Of a DNA stretch of 64,000 bases, positions 36,999 to 50,368 are shown one piece after another. Positions within the stretch are counted from its first letter, which is position 1. The number at the start of each line of letters is the position of its first letter. A program made the position numbers and the translations under genes. Source of the stretch: Oxyruncus cristatus. Taxonomy: Eukaryota > Chordata > Aves > Passeriformes > Cotingidae. The DNA is taken from the NCBI GenBank assembly GCA_013399855.1, contig VXAY01006112.1:1635469-1699468 (forward strand), read 5' to 3'. A model generated the notes under the pieces. That model had not been told where the DNA came from. It did not search any database and was given only the letters and a program-made list of their open reading frames with translations.

Positions 36999-38172
36999 GC
37001 AGACCAGTTATTGACTGATCTCCTGGGTCAGTGGGTGTGTTATCAGGCATGGCAGTGCTACAGCTTCTGTTCTAAACCCCAGAGAAAAATTATTGTTTCA
37101 ACAAAAACATGATGTCAGTGAGTGCGTCTGAACAAATACAAAAATCAAAACTTTAGATGTTGTATCACAGCCATCGATCTTCTGAGCACAACACACGGTT
37201 CAGTTTAACTGGAGCTGCTGCCTCTTTGTAAATGCAGAGGACACAAACCGATACTACATTTGTGGAGCTACTGTCACATCTGTGGAGAAATATGACATTT
37301 CACTGTTAATGCTGCATTGAGTCTGAGCAGCCCAAACGATCCCAAACCCAGCAGCAACATGTGGAAAACTCTTTTTAACTTTGTTTGTTACAGAGAAAGG
37401 GTTCCTCTGATTGCAATGCAAATGATCAATAATATTCCGTTTTAGCGGACTTACATAACACTTTGCCAAGAACCCCAGGAGAGCACGAGATGAAATTAAG
37501 TTTAAAGTCTTACAAAGTCTTCACTGGCAGAGTCTGAGACACAAGCAGACAGAATCAAAGACGTTCAAATACAATCAGTATGTTTGTGGCTCTGCAGATT
37601 GCTGTGAGAAGCTTGTCGATACGAAATTAATTGTACCCTGTAGTGGAGGGAGATCAGACAAAAATCTGAGTTTGTACAAGAATTCTCAGAGGGGTATAAT
37701 GGATAATTTCCTTTGAATACTGGCTGAATGAAGCTGGAAGAAGCAGCATACCACTGACCACGAATTTTCTCATCTTCTGCACAAGCACACATCTGATCTT
37801 TGAGCAATCACCTTAAGTGCGAACGAAATCAAGTTTCTTGATGTATGTAATTTATTGAAAACTAATCAGTTGAGGTTCCATTCCGGAGGAAAAAAACCAG
37901 AGTCCCAGGAAATTTAACTATATAAATAAAATGCTATCAGCAGATGTCAAAAAGTAACAACAAGCAATCACTCACAGGAAACAGCTACAGTGCAACCAGC
38001 ACAGAAAGTACCTTATTTACACCAGGATGTGTTTCAAATGCCTCCAAAGCCACAAATTTATTTAGTAAGGGTTTTCCATTAACTAGACCATTAATCAAAG
38101 GTCATGGGGATATTTTTCCTCAAGTTCACAATTAAAACTGTTTGTCTTCAAGATGAGTTTGTTATAATTACA

Positions 38173-38204
38173 GTGATCTGTCATTTCTTAATGTGATCTG
38201 TCAT
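38173..38204 (+). promoter_or_regulatory. Paired 12-base direct repeat with CTGTCA cores
   Basis: GTGATCTGTCAT occurs at 38173-38184 and 38193-38204, exactly 20 bases apart (about two helical turns). CTGTCA is the MEIS/TGIF-type core (TGACAG). The repeat is seen directly; binding is inferred. Confidence 0.35.
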
Positions 38205-41200
38205 AACTTCTTTTTTCCTTTTTTTTAATTTGTTTTTCTTTTTTACTGGCACAAGCTTCTGTCAACACTTAATTGACATAATTTTTACATGATTTTTAAG
38301 TTAATCTAATAGAAATTATGATATATTCTTAGATGAACAGAATGTTCACTGTTATGCCCAAATTTACACTAGCTCGAAGTGTGGCCATTAGTACAAAAGG
38401 CAAATAAATGATAAAAATGAAATATGGGGCCTCACTGGAGAAATGGATGCTTTGGCTGCTCCTTCAGTGGGAAGTTCAAATAACTCAGTGATTTGAGGCT
38501 GGAAGCAGAAATTACTATTGTAAAAAATATCTTTTGTTCTACACCAGATCCATGGCAGCTGCTCCCACACTTATACCCTCGCTTTTATCAGAGATGGGAG
38601 AAAAAAAATATTGCTTGAGATATCTGCCTTGCTCTAGCAGTGCGTGGAGACAAGAAGTCAAAGTGCAGGAGCTTTTCATTAAATAAGCTATCACTACCGA
38701 GTGCTTTCTGCACATTACCCACGGATACTGTGCGAGGCAATATTGCCTCCACCTCCTCAGTCTTGGGTCCTGCTTTCACCTCGTGTGCGAGATGACGACT
38801 AACCTGGGATTCAGCACACTGCTTCCCCACCCCCCCAGTGAGAAGCAAAACTCTTGGCCCGGTACGTGCCTGGAAATGTTAAAAAAACCCAAAATCATGG
38901 GCATCTCTGTACAGCTGCCCTTCTTCTGGAATGATAAAAATTATTATTAGAGAAGTCTCCCCCGATGTACAATACTATTTTCCTAACAGGCATCCCCAGG
39001 AGGAAAGATTTCACATTGGGCCATGTGCAGCTGATTTCCAAAGAGCACTTGGTGGTAGGAGTTTGTTTCAGAAATAGAGAGTGACGCATCATTTACAATA
39101 CATAAAAGGAAATGAGAGTGAGTAATAAATCCACTGTGCAATATTTTCCTTTCAAAATGGATACTGTAGGTTGCTGGCCTATTTTCCCAGCTGCTGAATG
39201 AGTAATGCCATGCCTGAAAATCTGCTCAAACCATTTATTCTGTGGATTGTTCAACTTTCCCGGTGAAAAACTGAAACCAAGGTTCCTCCCATTTTCGGGG
39301 GAAATCTTGTGTTTTCTTGTCTTCTCCATCAGTGAACCTGACAGAGAAATAACAGTTTCTCTTGGTGGTTTTACCAAGTTCTCTCAAGTGAGTTCCCTCA
39401 AGCTTTTTTTAAAGCAAGCAGTATAAAGCTGATTTCTCCAGACAGATCTGATAAAAGCTCAAATAACAGACCTATAATCCTTTTCAGCCTTCAGTCTAAA
39501 AATCAGACACAGTTTATGAATAGCTTTTCAGAATGCCTTCAAAATATAAATTGCATTTAATTTCTCATAATTCTCATAGAATGAGGTAATTAAGCTTTTG
39601 TTTTACTCAAGTAACAAGCCAATTCCAACACACAGATCATTCTATAAACCATGTAAAAAAATCAAATGTTTAATTGCAGCCTGCTGAAATACAAAACTCC
39701 TGAGAATAACAAGGAACGCCACCTCTCAAAACTCTGCTGGATTTCAAACTTGCTAAACTTATTCTCATCTATTTCAAACAATATCAGTGCTTGACTACCA
39801 GTTGCAGAACCAAATAACCTTGGTTTGAATTTTGACTCGCACACTAAGATCAGAGAAGTCGCACTGCTGAGAACAATGTAATTAAAATTGCACCATGTAA
39901 TCTTGCTCTGCACAGTCATTCCCAGAACAGTTTCTATTCACATCAAACACAGGCTTTTATACTTTAAAGAAAGGCAGCTTTGGCATCTCCCACAAAAGAA
40001 CTGACCTGAGGGAAAGTATATTCTGTCAGTCAGGATCATTTATAAGCAACGTGAAATTTGTTTACATAGATAAACCAAGGAAAGACTATCAGGCTACTGA
40101 AGTTTCTGCCTCTTTTAATAACTAAGGAACAATGAAAAAAAAAAAAACCACAACCAAACAAAATACCGACCGAAAACACATACAGCACAATAGTAATTAT
40201 TTGATGATGCAGGTGACACTGGTATTTGTATTTGCTACTTAAATAGGTGGCATTGCCACACGTGCTCGTGTTTAAACAAGTAGTACTGTATAGGAAACAA
40301 ATGGCAATGAAAAGTTGTGTCGATTACTTGATATGATCTGTATTTCAAATATACACTCTGCTTCAGAGCACCACTTGCTGTTGTGTGGTTGTCAACCAAC
40401 CTGCAGTTTGCATCACTGCCACCACGAGCTAAGATTGGGATCAATGCAGTGTTTGATTCCAAGCCTTTCTGTCAGCCTCGGGAACATGGATCAGGCTGTG
40501 ATTGACAGGTTACACAGAAACCTGTGACCAATGAATAGTATTTTTTTTCTTATATTCAACTCCACAGTCAACAAAAGAGTGCAGTGAAAAGCCATTTGAA
40601 CCAACTTCCCAGAGATGAACACCCACAACAAGGACTGTGTAGAAAAAAGCATTACCTGAGAAATGAAAACAGAACAACTCTAGTATGACGATTAAGGACA
40701 TCACAATACCCCTGGGGAATAAGATTTCTTTTCAGTAATATACTTTTATATTATTTCTGATTTGTGTCATACTCAAGTTCATATGGTGATGGCACTGGAC
40801 ACAGATCAGACAAGATGCTGCCTTACCACACAGTGGTTGTAGATTAATTACCAAGTCAGTATTGCAGCTAAAATTTTATTACCAGATAATCTCTTAGATT
40901 TAATGAATTACAGAGAACCCTAAAACTAAGTGAATTCCACCTGCCATCACAGTTGCCAACACAACAAAATTTGCCAGTTGTTCAGTGGCAGTTCTACATC
41001 CACTCACTGAATTCCTTTTTTTCAATGACTACTTTCATTTTTCCAAGTCAAGTAGAATTAGCAAACATGATTTCTCGTCTTCCCTTTTCTCTCCTTAGGC
41101 TTGGTATAGGTGCCGCTAATTGCAAATGCTCTGATGAGCGCACTGAGGATTAGTCATATGGATTTCCTACACTCTCACCTGACTTTGCAGCATTAGAATG

Positions 41201-43366
41201 CAGAAACTTCAGCACATCTGTTTGAATAAATGTCTCTTTCCTTTCACATTAGAATAACTGTAATGATTATAATGCTTATGAAGCTTAAAGAGGTGAGATA
41301 ATAATCAGTCAGTCTTTACTTTGCTTCTGGTTATAAAGCCATTAAAAAAGAGAAAAAAAAATACAACCCCCCCCCCAACCACTGAATCTGTGCATTTTTC
41401 CAGCTCATGTGCCCTTCCAAAGCATTAGTCTCTTGTGACAAATAAAGCACCATCCTTCTGAACACTGATATTCCTCATTTCTCTTCCACTTTGCTAATGG
41501 CTACAATCGTGACACACAGAGAATTCTTTTGGTAAACCTGATTTGCCAAAAGTTTTCAAGTGAGACGATGTTGTATATTTATGCACGTGGCTGCTTAGCA
41601 ACTTTGTAGTAGTTCCACCCAGGAACTGAGGCGTAAATAAATAATTATGCTACACCAGAGAGTGAAAGTGAGACATTTATAGATTTAGGAATAGAAAGGT
41701 TATCAGAATTCATCACCTAGCAACAAATATGATATCATCAGCTCCCCTGTCTAGCATGCATCCAGCAAGAAATGTATTATAAACTCCACTGACAAGTGAG
41801 TTAACTTGGGAGTTTAAAGTTTAAATGAACTCTACAGCTAATTAAACTTAGCTTAGTGCTTCTGTGGGCTGTATGTTTGCATTTTAGCACATGCTTTATT
41901 CTGGAATAAACAGTTGCCATTCACTCATCCACACATTCAAAAGCTGACGGATTCCAGGGCAAATGAGAATACAGAAATGCCATACACTTTCTTATGGTTC
42001 CCAAGGAATGGAGACTGATGAGGCAACGCATGGAAATCCAATGCACAGAGGCAGTTGTGGGAGCCCTGCAGGCTCTGAGAACATGATCAAACTGTAGTGT
42101 CAACACAGCTCCCTCAATGCAACTTTGGTGATGATTCCAATACAAAAGCTTGGTTTTACAACTCCACACTTGTCTTAAACATTTCAAAGTGATGGATGCA
42201 ATTATTCACTAGAATCATTTAACAATAGGCTAGAACTTGCATCAGTGAATATTAACTAAAAATAAAATTAGTTTTCAAGTACCAAAGGCTTTGTGTATTC
42301 AGCCTGATAGACAACTTTCATTCCCTCCCTCCCCTTCTCTTTCCCCTCAGTGTTTTGCATAAATGCTCTATTATTACAAAGTCCTGCTGTCTGGAAACTG
42401 ATGATACTTATTATTGCCGAGGCAATGGCTGCTATTGTACTGAAATGTAGAGTGATATAGGTGCAAAGCTACCACTATACTTTAAAGTTTTCTCATCTTG
42501 TATAATTTTTGGAAAGCACTTCTTAATCATCACCTCCAGGACCTTTTATTTTGCAAATCTCTTCATTAAAATTTCCTTTCAAAGCTGAACAAGACCAGAT
42601 TTCATTACAACCCTGACAGATATCCATTCACGTTTTGAAGTTCTGCCAGAGACAAGTCTGGAGTGAGAACATTCTTTACCAGGGAATCTTTCACAGAAGA
42701 GTAAATTACAGACAGAGAGCCGGATCCGGAACTGGCATAAGCAGCACAGCCGTGCCAGCCATTTCCTACACATGGAACAGTTATCCCAGGTTATCCTAAT
42801 TCCAAGGCGGGAGAACGTTTCCTTGCAGAAGAACTTGGAGCCCAGCAGCCCCGGCATAGTGAAAGTAGATTACCTGGCCTTGACAAGCAATCAAGAAATA
42901 AAATATAGACTCTTTGCATTCCCCCACATCTGTGCCTGTCTTTGAAGAACAGGACTTCCTGCTGTTTGTACACTCGGCACCAAGGAGGAACAAGCTCAGT
43001 CCTTCAAGGTAGTGTTTCTCCTGCCATGATTTCCAACTCCCCTACCTTCCACCCGCTCTCCTTTCCACACAGCAACTGGTAATGAATTGTACTGCTCCAC
43101 TTAGTTACCTTTCCAAAGTTTTTTTCCTGATACATTCCTCCTCCAGCTTTCCAAACCATCAGAGGAGTAAACATTATTTTACTACTGCATTCACTTGCTG
43201 TTCCAGTAGGAGACTCTGTGTTTCTCTCTCTTTTTCTTTTGATATGTCTAGAAAACTCTCCTTGGCAGCCATGGAAAATAAACCTGCTTTTACCTGCGTT
43301 AACATATCAATGATTCCAGGTGCTGTAAGTGTGAATTGCTCATTTGAGCTCACACAGCCAGTCAGT

Positions 43367-43578
43367 TCCATAGAACCATGGAATCAGTAGGGGTTTGAAA
43401 TGACTTTTAAGATCATCAAGTCCAACTTTTAACCCAGCACCACCACCTTGTTCCCCACTAAACGGTGTCCTCAGGTACCATATGCACATGTTTATTGAAC
43501 ACTTCAGGGATGGTGACTCCACCACTTCCCTGAGCAGTCTGTTCATGCTTTACAATCCTATCTGTAAAGAAATTTTTC
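43367..43578 (-). mobile_element. CR1 LINE, truncated 3' end
   Basis: Reverse complement of a CR1 3' end. It begins with an octamer-like CCATAGAACCATGGAATCA, then a diverged GGTTTGAAATGACTTTTAAG, GATCATCAAGTCCAAC, an ACCACCTTG-CCACTAAAC block, CAGGGATGGTGACTCCACC, ACTTCCCTGAGCAGTCTGTT and TCTGTAAAGAAATTTTTC. The TCATCAAGTCCAAC and GATGGTGACTCCACCACTTC wording differs from the copy at 3922, so it appears to belong to a different CR1 subfamily. Sense to CDH13. Confidence 0.92.
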
Positions 43579-46500
43579 AAGAGCCTGTGCAGGACCTGTG
43601 GCTCTGTCCAGTGCAGGACCTGCCAACTGCCCGTAGGTCTGCAGGGCACTACTCTCACATGAAGTCTGAATCAGCACACCCAGTCTGAATCCCACACCCC
43701 AGAAGAGCAGCATTTTTGACAAAAGCATCAGCTCTTGCTTAGGGAAAAACCTGGAACTCCCAGGATCGTTGATCAGCACTTGCAAACGAGGCTCAGAAAC
43801 TTAACTACCACCTAAAAGCACCATTTGACAGTAGAGGTGTCACGAAGACTGTCACTCTCAGAAATAGCAAAGCTTTTGCTATGCAGAATCATGTTAAATT
43901 TATTTGATTGTCTCTGTAGAGAGGCCATCCATTTTTTATTTTACTGAAATAGGTTTTGGCTACCAGTATTGAAAATTCATTTGTTCCAAATGCATAATAT
44001 GACCTACAGGAATCAGGCACAGCCACAGAAACTCCCCGAGAAAGTTCATCTCAAGGGCAAGCACTTATGGAAAGTGTTGGAAACGTTAGACAGGGCTGTT
44101 CAAATTGATATTTAGGATTAAATAAGGATATTTGAAATTCAGTAGTACCAACATGAGTATCCAAGCACTGAATACGGACAATAACCAGACACTAATATTT
44201 TAGAAGTCAAACTGGTGCCTTTAATTGTTATTAGGAATGGATTAAAATGCACCAAAGAAGCTTCAAATACAACAGCTCCATTCCCATTCCCAGCTAGGCA
44301 GTATTTATACATCATGGACCAGGCTCTTAACAGGCAGACACCAGTTCTTCCCCAAATGGCACAACACGGAATAACATCAGTAGGAAAAATCAAGAAGCAG
44401 CAATTAGATCCTGCAATGTGTTACAACATTCCGGTTAAGAGAGAAATGGAAAAGAAATGCACGTATTCCAAAGGAAAGTGTTACTGGTCGGTTGAGCAAG
44501 TTCTTTAATTCTTAGGCCATAGGACAGATGGAGATTTCAACAATGGTGAGAGTTTTTCCTGCAGAAAAACTGCACCCGAAATGAGCGCTCCTGGTGCTGA
44601 GCTGCCAGAGCTACTTTTGTGAAAGATCACGTGGGGGCTTTTTAATTCTGCCTCTACCAATTGCTCCAAGCGTGATTTTTCATTCTAGGTCAAACAAAAA
44701 AAAATATTTAATATTAAGAATATTTTTTTTTAATTTAAGCAAGGGGAGAAAAAAAACACCCAGAAAATCCCTCAGATTTTCAAATTTAACCAAATCTCTG
44801 GGCCAAAAAGCAATTGTTGTCACACATGCATAGGGTTAATTATGAGGCATTACCCCAATAAACTGATATGATACTGCTTGAGAGTTACGTCAGAAACAGA
44901 ATTTCAGTATTTAAAAAAAAGAGATTTATACATTTACAAAAAATACAAAATCACCAGGACCCCATTAAAAAACCACCACCACCTCCCAACCAGTGAAAAT
45001 ATTTAGTGCTCTTTATCTTGTTTCAAGTCCTGTATGAGGCAAACCAGATAAACTATTTCTCTATTACTTTTTTTTTTTTTAAACAGACCCAGTATCCATT
45101 CTGTGTGGAAACAAATACTGGTGATGTGTAAATTAACTTCTTGTTTATTAAAATAATATCACATTCCCACAGGCACAGAAGGGAATTAGGGATTTCTCTT
45201 TTCAGATGTTACCTCCTCCATAAATCTTCAAGGTTTATACATAATTAATTAAAAACTGTTGCAGTGTATAACTCATCGTTACATATATCAGCTAACATTT
45301 CTCATTAGGGCTACAGATTTTGCAGTTGCAGCTGCTGCATGGCCAGTAAGGTCTTTTTAGATGTATCCTTCATAAAACAGCCTATGTTGCAGGTTCCCGT
45401 TGTTTTGCTTGTGGTTTGTTGGGCTTTTTTCCCCTGTCAGGTACGTGCATTTCTGCTGTTGCTTTAAGGCAGCATTTACCTGAGAAGAAGGAGTTCAAAT
45501 CCAGCATTTTAAGAAAGCCTTCCCCCGAAAAAAAGAAACTTCTCAGCAAACATCAGAGCAGAGCAAATAATTCACAACAATCACTTATTTATTGGGTTTG
45601 CCATTTATTTTTCTGTTCACCACAGATTGCTAAATTCTTATATGTAAATTATTCATGAATTTCTGCCAATGCTTCTTCCATTTAAATTACTATGAAAATG
45701 TACTTGCAATTATTCAGATTTCAACATTGGCTCTCTCAGGTTTTTGGAGCACTGGTTCTGTTCCATGATTGGTTGCAACTTGCCAATTTGGAATACGTTT
45801 CAAGCATTACACTTGAGCACACAGTTCAAAATTTACTTTGTCAGTTCCATACTTGCAATTTGTGCTCTGAATATAATGTTTTCTGACATTTCCATACTGA
45901 CAAAAGCTCTAGTGTAGACACAGCTATATCTTGCTTCAATGGGCATTTCAGTGGCATTATTTCAGTCATTTTCAGTGCCAAAGCCATTACCAAAACACAT
46001 AAGACAGACAGAAGAGGGGTTTGACATTAACTGCCTCTGTGTTTTCTGCTATTTATAAAGGTGTCTGAGCCAGCAGGGCTTTGCTAACAACCCCAGCTGG
46101 TCACTGCTCAAGCCATCCTTAAATCGTGTACCCAGCCCTTCAGGGAGGAACACAGCAGATCACATCCCTGGAGCCAACAGGAAGGTAAGGGAGTGGCAAA
46201 GAACAGTCCTTCCAAGAAATACATGTTGACGTGGGCTCATGAGGCCATTCCCTCCACCCAGGAGGGAGAACTCTGCCAGAAGGAGCTGTTAATCACTTCA
46301 GCTAAGGCATCTCGGCATCCAGTCAGGCCAGCCCCGGACAGAAGTTCCCATTCTTCTCCAGCACCTGGAGCTCAGGGGTGTGCACAGTGGGAAGCCCCTA
46401 TCTATCTCTGCCGAAGAAAAAGAGGTGGGGAAACTTATGGCACCGAGACAGTTGACTACCAAATCAAACCCAGAGTTCCCCTAATGTCAGATGAGGCCCA

Positions 46501-47819
46501 GGGGTCCTCATTCTTCAGTTTCCTTGTGTTTTGTTTCTGGGTTTCACTGCACCTGCTTCAAATACAAGTGGAAGGCTGAACATGAGGAGTGATTCACCTC
46601 AACATCAGCATTACTGAAGACCACACAACATTTTCATCTCAAAACCTCTGCAGCCACCTGTGCTGTGAATCTACACTTGCAGCTTTAATATTAAAACTTT
46701 GCTTTGTGTCCAGTGTCCCTCATGTCGATGGGCAAATGACCTGAGGTTAAGCAGAGATCAGGAGGGACAGGCAGAACAAACAGAGGGACAGAAAACACTG
46801 CAAGTTTCGAAATGGCAACTCCCCATTCTTCCAAACTTTTAACAGTTTATTTTCCCCATCCCTTTTCAGGAGATATGCCTTGGAAGAGAGATATTATAAT
46901 GGAATCTCCCAGTGTTAGCAGCAATGTGCTTTACATTAGAGAGCCTGATCTTGCTTCACAAGGTTGAACAGTGTTTGCAAGCCAGTAAAGCCACATCACT
47001 TACTGTAATACATCCCTCTCTCCCCCAAACAGTAAGCTCCAGCAGTGATGGAGGAGGCACTCAGCTGAAAAGCTCCAAATATGAAAGCCTCATCATGTGA
47101 AATGAGGATAGATTATGTACTACACTCACACTGCTGGTTCCAGGAGCGAGGTTTACCTAAGAAGTGCACCTTTGTAATGGTAACAGACGAAATGCAGCCA
47201 AAGAAAGAGCAATATAATCTAAAATTAAATCTAATGTAATCTAAAAAAGTCGACCTGAAATTACACAAGGAATTGTAACTGGGATTTAGAAACAAAGCAT
47301 TTTTTAAGAGGATGTATTCTGCAGAAGTTTTTCTTTGAAGTCCCTGGGCAGCACATCAAAGAGGGAATATAGCATGCTTATTCCCTAGGGATGGTTCTTA
47401 GAAAAATCAGAAAAACTGTATTGGGGGCACATTTTGTCACTGCTCTCAGCAGGACAAACACACACAGGCAGGTTCTGTGTGCTGCCTTCAATGAAGATTT
47501 GATCAAATCACAGCTATTTGATAATATTTCAGTACAAAGAGCAGCATTGGTGCTTCAGAGCTGGGAATAATTCACCTCCCTGCTAAACCAGACACAGGAA
47601 CACAGGATGTCACCCAGGGCGTTATCCATAGAGCCACCTCACTGGGACCACTTGCAAGAAATGTGAATTTTGTGTGATTTCTTTCAGTAGCATCAAGCTT
47701 TTCATTTTTTATTTTCCAACAAGTATTTCAATAATATTTCAACAGTACCTGGAGGATCGACCTGAATGCTTTTGGAGCCCAGATACTTATTAGAGGAGCA
47801 GAAGTCAATCAGTTAAATT

Positions 47820-47838
47820 AAAAAAAAAAAAAAAAAAA
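47820..47838 (+). repeat. Poly(A) tract, 19 bases
   Basis: An uninterrupted run of 19 A. No recognisable element lies directly upstream, so it cannot be called a retroposon tail. Confidence 0.9.
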
Positions 47839-48704
47839 TCTAGATGGTGCATTGCAAAATTTTGTGCAAGCCACTTATGCCGCAGAAAATTGATTTTCCC
47901 CCAGGTTCTGCAGCTTTGCACTCCCTTTTGAAGTACAGCAGCTAGATATATTTTGCTACATATATTTCTCTGAGCTAGAGCCCAGAATGGTTTTTATATT
48001 CTGCTGAACATTTTCCAGCTGATTAATGTTATGTTTACCAAACTATAAATATAGGATGATGCCTCCTTGAAGAAGTGATTTAACTTTTCTCCTCTGTTTT
48101 CGTAAATTGTTTTTGCTGTGTGTTTTTAAATAAATGGTGTAAACATGAAACTAAACTCAAATTCCCACTTCACATTTTAGAGGTATTTTCTTTTTCAATA
48201 ATGAGCAGTATCAAAACAGAAGTACCCATCCTATGTACAAACCAGCTTGGATCCTTAACACACAACTCGTGGTGAAGTGTAATGCAATCTTAATAAGTTA
48301 TTCAATAAAATAGAAAATTATGGTGTAATTAATGAGTTGAGAGTATAAAAGTTTTTTTAAGTAGAGCCTGAAGTTTAGTGGCTTCTCCATGTACTTTCTA
48401 GGAAACCCTCTTTGCTGCCACAAACACAGCCTGGCTTTTTTGTTTACTTTCTTGCTTCAGAGGGATTTGGGACACACAGTTTTTGTCTGCCCTTATGTGT
48501 ACACTGGAATATTTCCCCTTTTACTTTCTCACAGGGACAGGATACCCATCCTTGCCTGCTGCGAGTTCATTTGTACCTAGTGGCAGAACTGATCACTGGA
48601 CTTGAGCTCGAATCCCTAAAGGCAAAGGGGTTTTGCACCGGTCTCAGAAGATTTGTATTAGGCTGGAATTGGAAAATTTTGTTGTTGAGATGTAATGGTG
48701 CTGA

Positions 48705-48908
48705 CATTCTTTACTCAGAGGGTGGGGACGGCCTGGCACAGGTTGCCCAGAGGGGCTGTGGATGCCCCATCCCTGGAGGAGTTCAAGGCCAGGCTGTTTG
48801 CTCTGAGCAACCTGACCTAGTGAGCGGCACCCCTGCCCAAGGCAGGGGGGTGGAATGTGATGAGCTTTAAGGTCCCTCCCAACCCCAACCACTCTGTGAT
48901 TCCATGAT
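48705..48908 (+). mobile_element. CR1 LINE, truncated 3' end
   Basis: Forward CR1 3' end: CATTCTTTACTCAGAGGGTG, GGCACAGGTTGCCCAGAGG, TGTGGATGCCCCATCCCTGG, AGTTCAAGGCCAGGCTG, CCCTGCCCAAGGCAGGGGGG, TTTAAGGTCCCTCCCAACC and the terminal octamers CTGTGATTCCATGATC. About 204 bases; weaker similarity may begin near 48655. It lies inside a 152-codon plus-strand open frame, which is therefore not a gene. Antisense to CDH13. Confidence 0.93.
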
Positions 48909-50350
48909 CTAAGACAGGCCAGTCTTCCCAAAAACCTTCTTCCTTCTCACCTTTCTTCATTTTCACAACTACATACTGGTAATGCCCAGAGGTGCTGGAG
49001 GAAATGAAGAGCTTTCAGTGCCAGTGCAAGACACCCCTGGAGCAGATGACGTTCTCCCCTGGCCACACTGGGATATGGGTGCTATGGAAATGCCATTCTT
49101 TGAACTTTCCCACATTATCCCCATGCAAGGAAATGTCCTGTCGGTAATGATTTTACTGACCTAAACCAGGGTTCCTTTTCAATTCTCCTTCTATAACAAC
49201 TAATTTCTCACCTCTGATTTGGACATTTTTTACACGACTCAGTACTTTTCCCCTGTGCTCAGCATTCCGGATTTTGTGTAGCGTACAGATTATAACCAAT
49301 GCTAAAATTAATTTGTATCTCATGCATTCAGCTTCACCCTGACTTAATCATTCTGCTGTGTGTTGACTTAGATAAATGCTTGACAATGTTATTGACACTT
49401 CAAAGAAAATAAGCCACTTTCTTTATGCACATACATCAGCATTGCCCACATTCACAAAAAAAAAAAAAGCAGAGAAGGATAAGATCAAAAATAATCCCAG
49501 CTTAATCCAAATTCCATTTCCCCAAATTTGCAAGCATTGTAGTGCAAATATTTCACTAAATTATACTATTCTGTCCTCCAAACAGCAAGGAGCCATGAAC
49601 AACAATCTGATTAGTCAGGCCCTGTTCTGAATGGCATTAAAATTATTCGTTTTTCTCCCACCTCTCAAATCCCTCTCATTTGAGAGCACCATTCATTTTA
49701 GTCCTTGAATAAACTCCATTCCAAACAGACTGATGACTCCTGACACTTATTGGGGAAAACAAATTGTTTCCATCAGAAACAAAGAATCTAGTGAGGTAGT
49801 TGTTAATAATACTTATTTTTATTTTTACTAAATGAATTGATTTTTCTGCATCAATACTTTTAGATCTTACTTTGGGGTTTAACACAGTAAAGGAAATCTT
49901 CATTTTTCTATAACACTATTAAAGCGACATTTCTTTACCTGTAATACAACTGGGGGGAAAAAAAACAAACCAACCTCAAGAATCTTATTTTCTTTTAATA
50001 TCAAAGTACAAGCATTTCACAGAAGCACGTTATGTTTATTTTGAAAATTCAGAATAAAAGAACGTTTTGTTTCTCTCTTTTTTGATTGTACAGATTCATT
50101 TCCCTTTCCCCTTCAATTCATGTCAACAAGCTCTTTGGGGTCCTACAAAGAGCTTTCACAAATTTATCCAATACTGATGTTATTCAGAACCTGGTAAATA
50201 TGCAAAGCAAATGTTTTGTCATTATAACTATTGGTTGTTTAACTGTCTTTACAATAATGTTTCTACTTTTGTTCCATTGTTGTTTCACAGCTTTGAATTC
50301 TTGTCCAGATCTAAAAGAAAATAATTTGTCCCTTGGGATTTTTTATTCGA

Positions 50351-50368
50351 TTTTTTTTTTTTTTTTTT
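50351..50368 (+). repeat. Poly(T) tract, 18 bases
   Basis: An uninterrupted run of 18 T in a T-rich neighbourhood. No element can be assigned. Confidence 0.9.

Noticed and set aside
45480..45510. GTTCAAATCC, a tRNA B-box-like word
   Set aside because: No matching A-box, no cloverleaf arms and no T-run terminator at the right distance.
48412..48931. 152-codon plus and 95-codon minus frames
   Set aside because: Both cover the CR1 3' end at 48705-48908.
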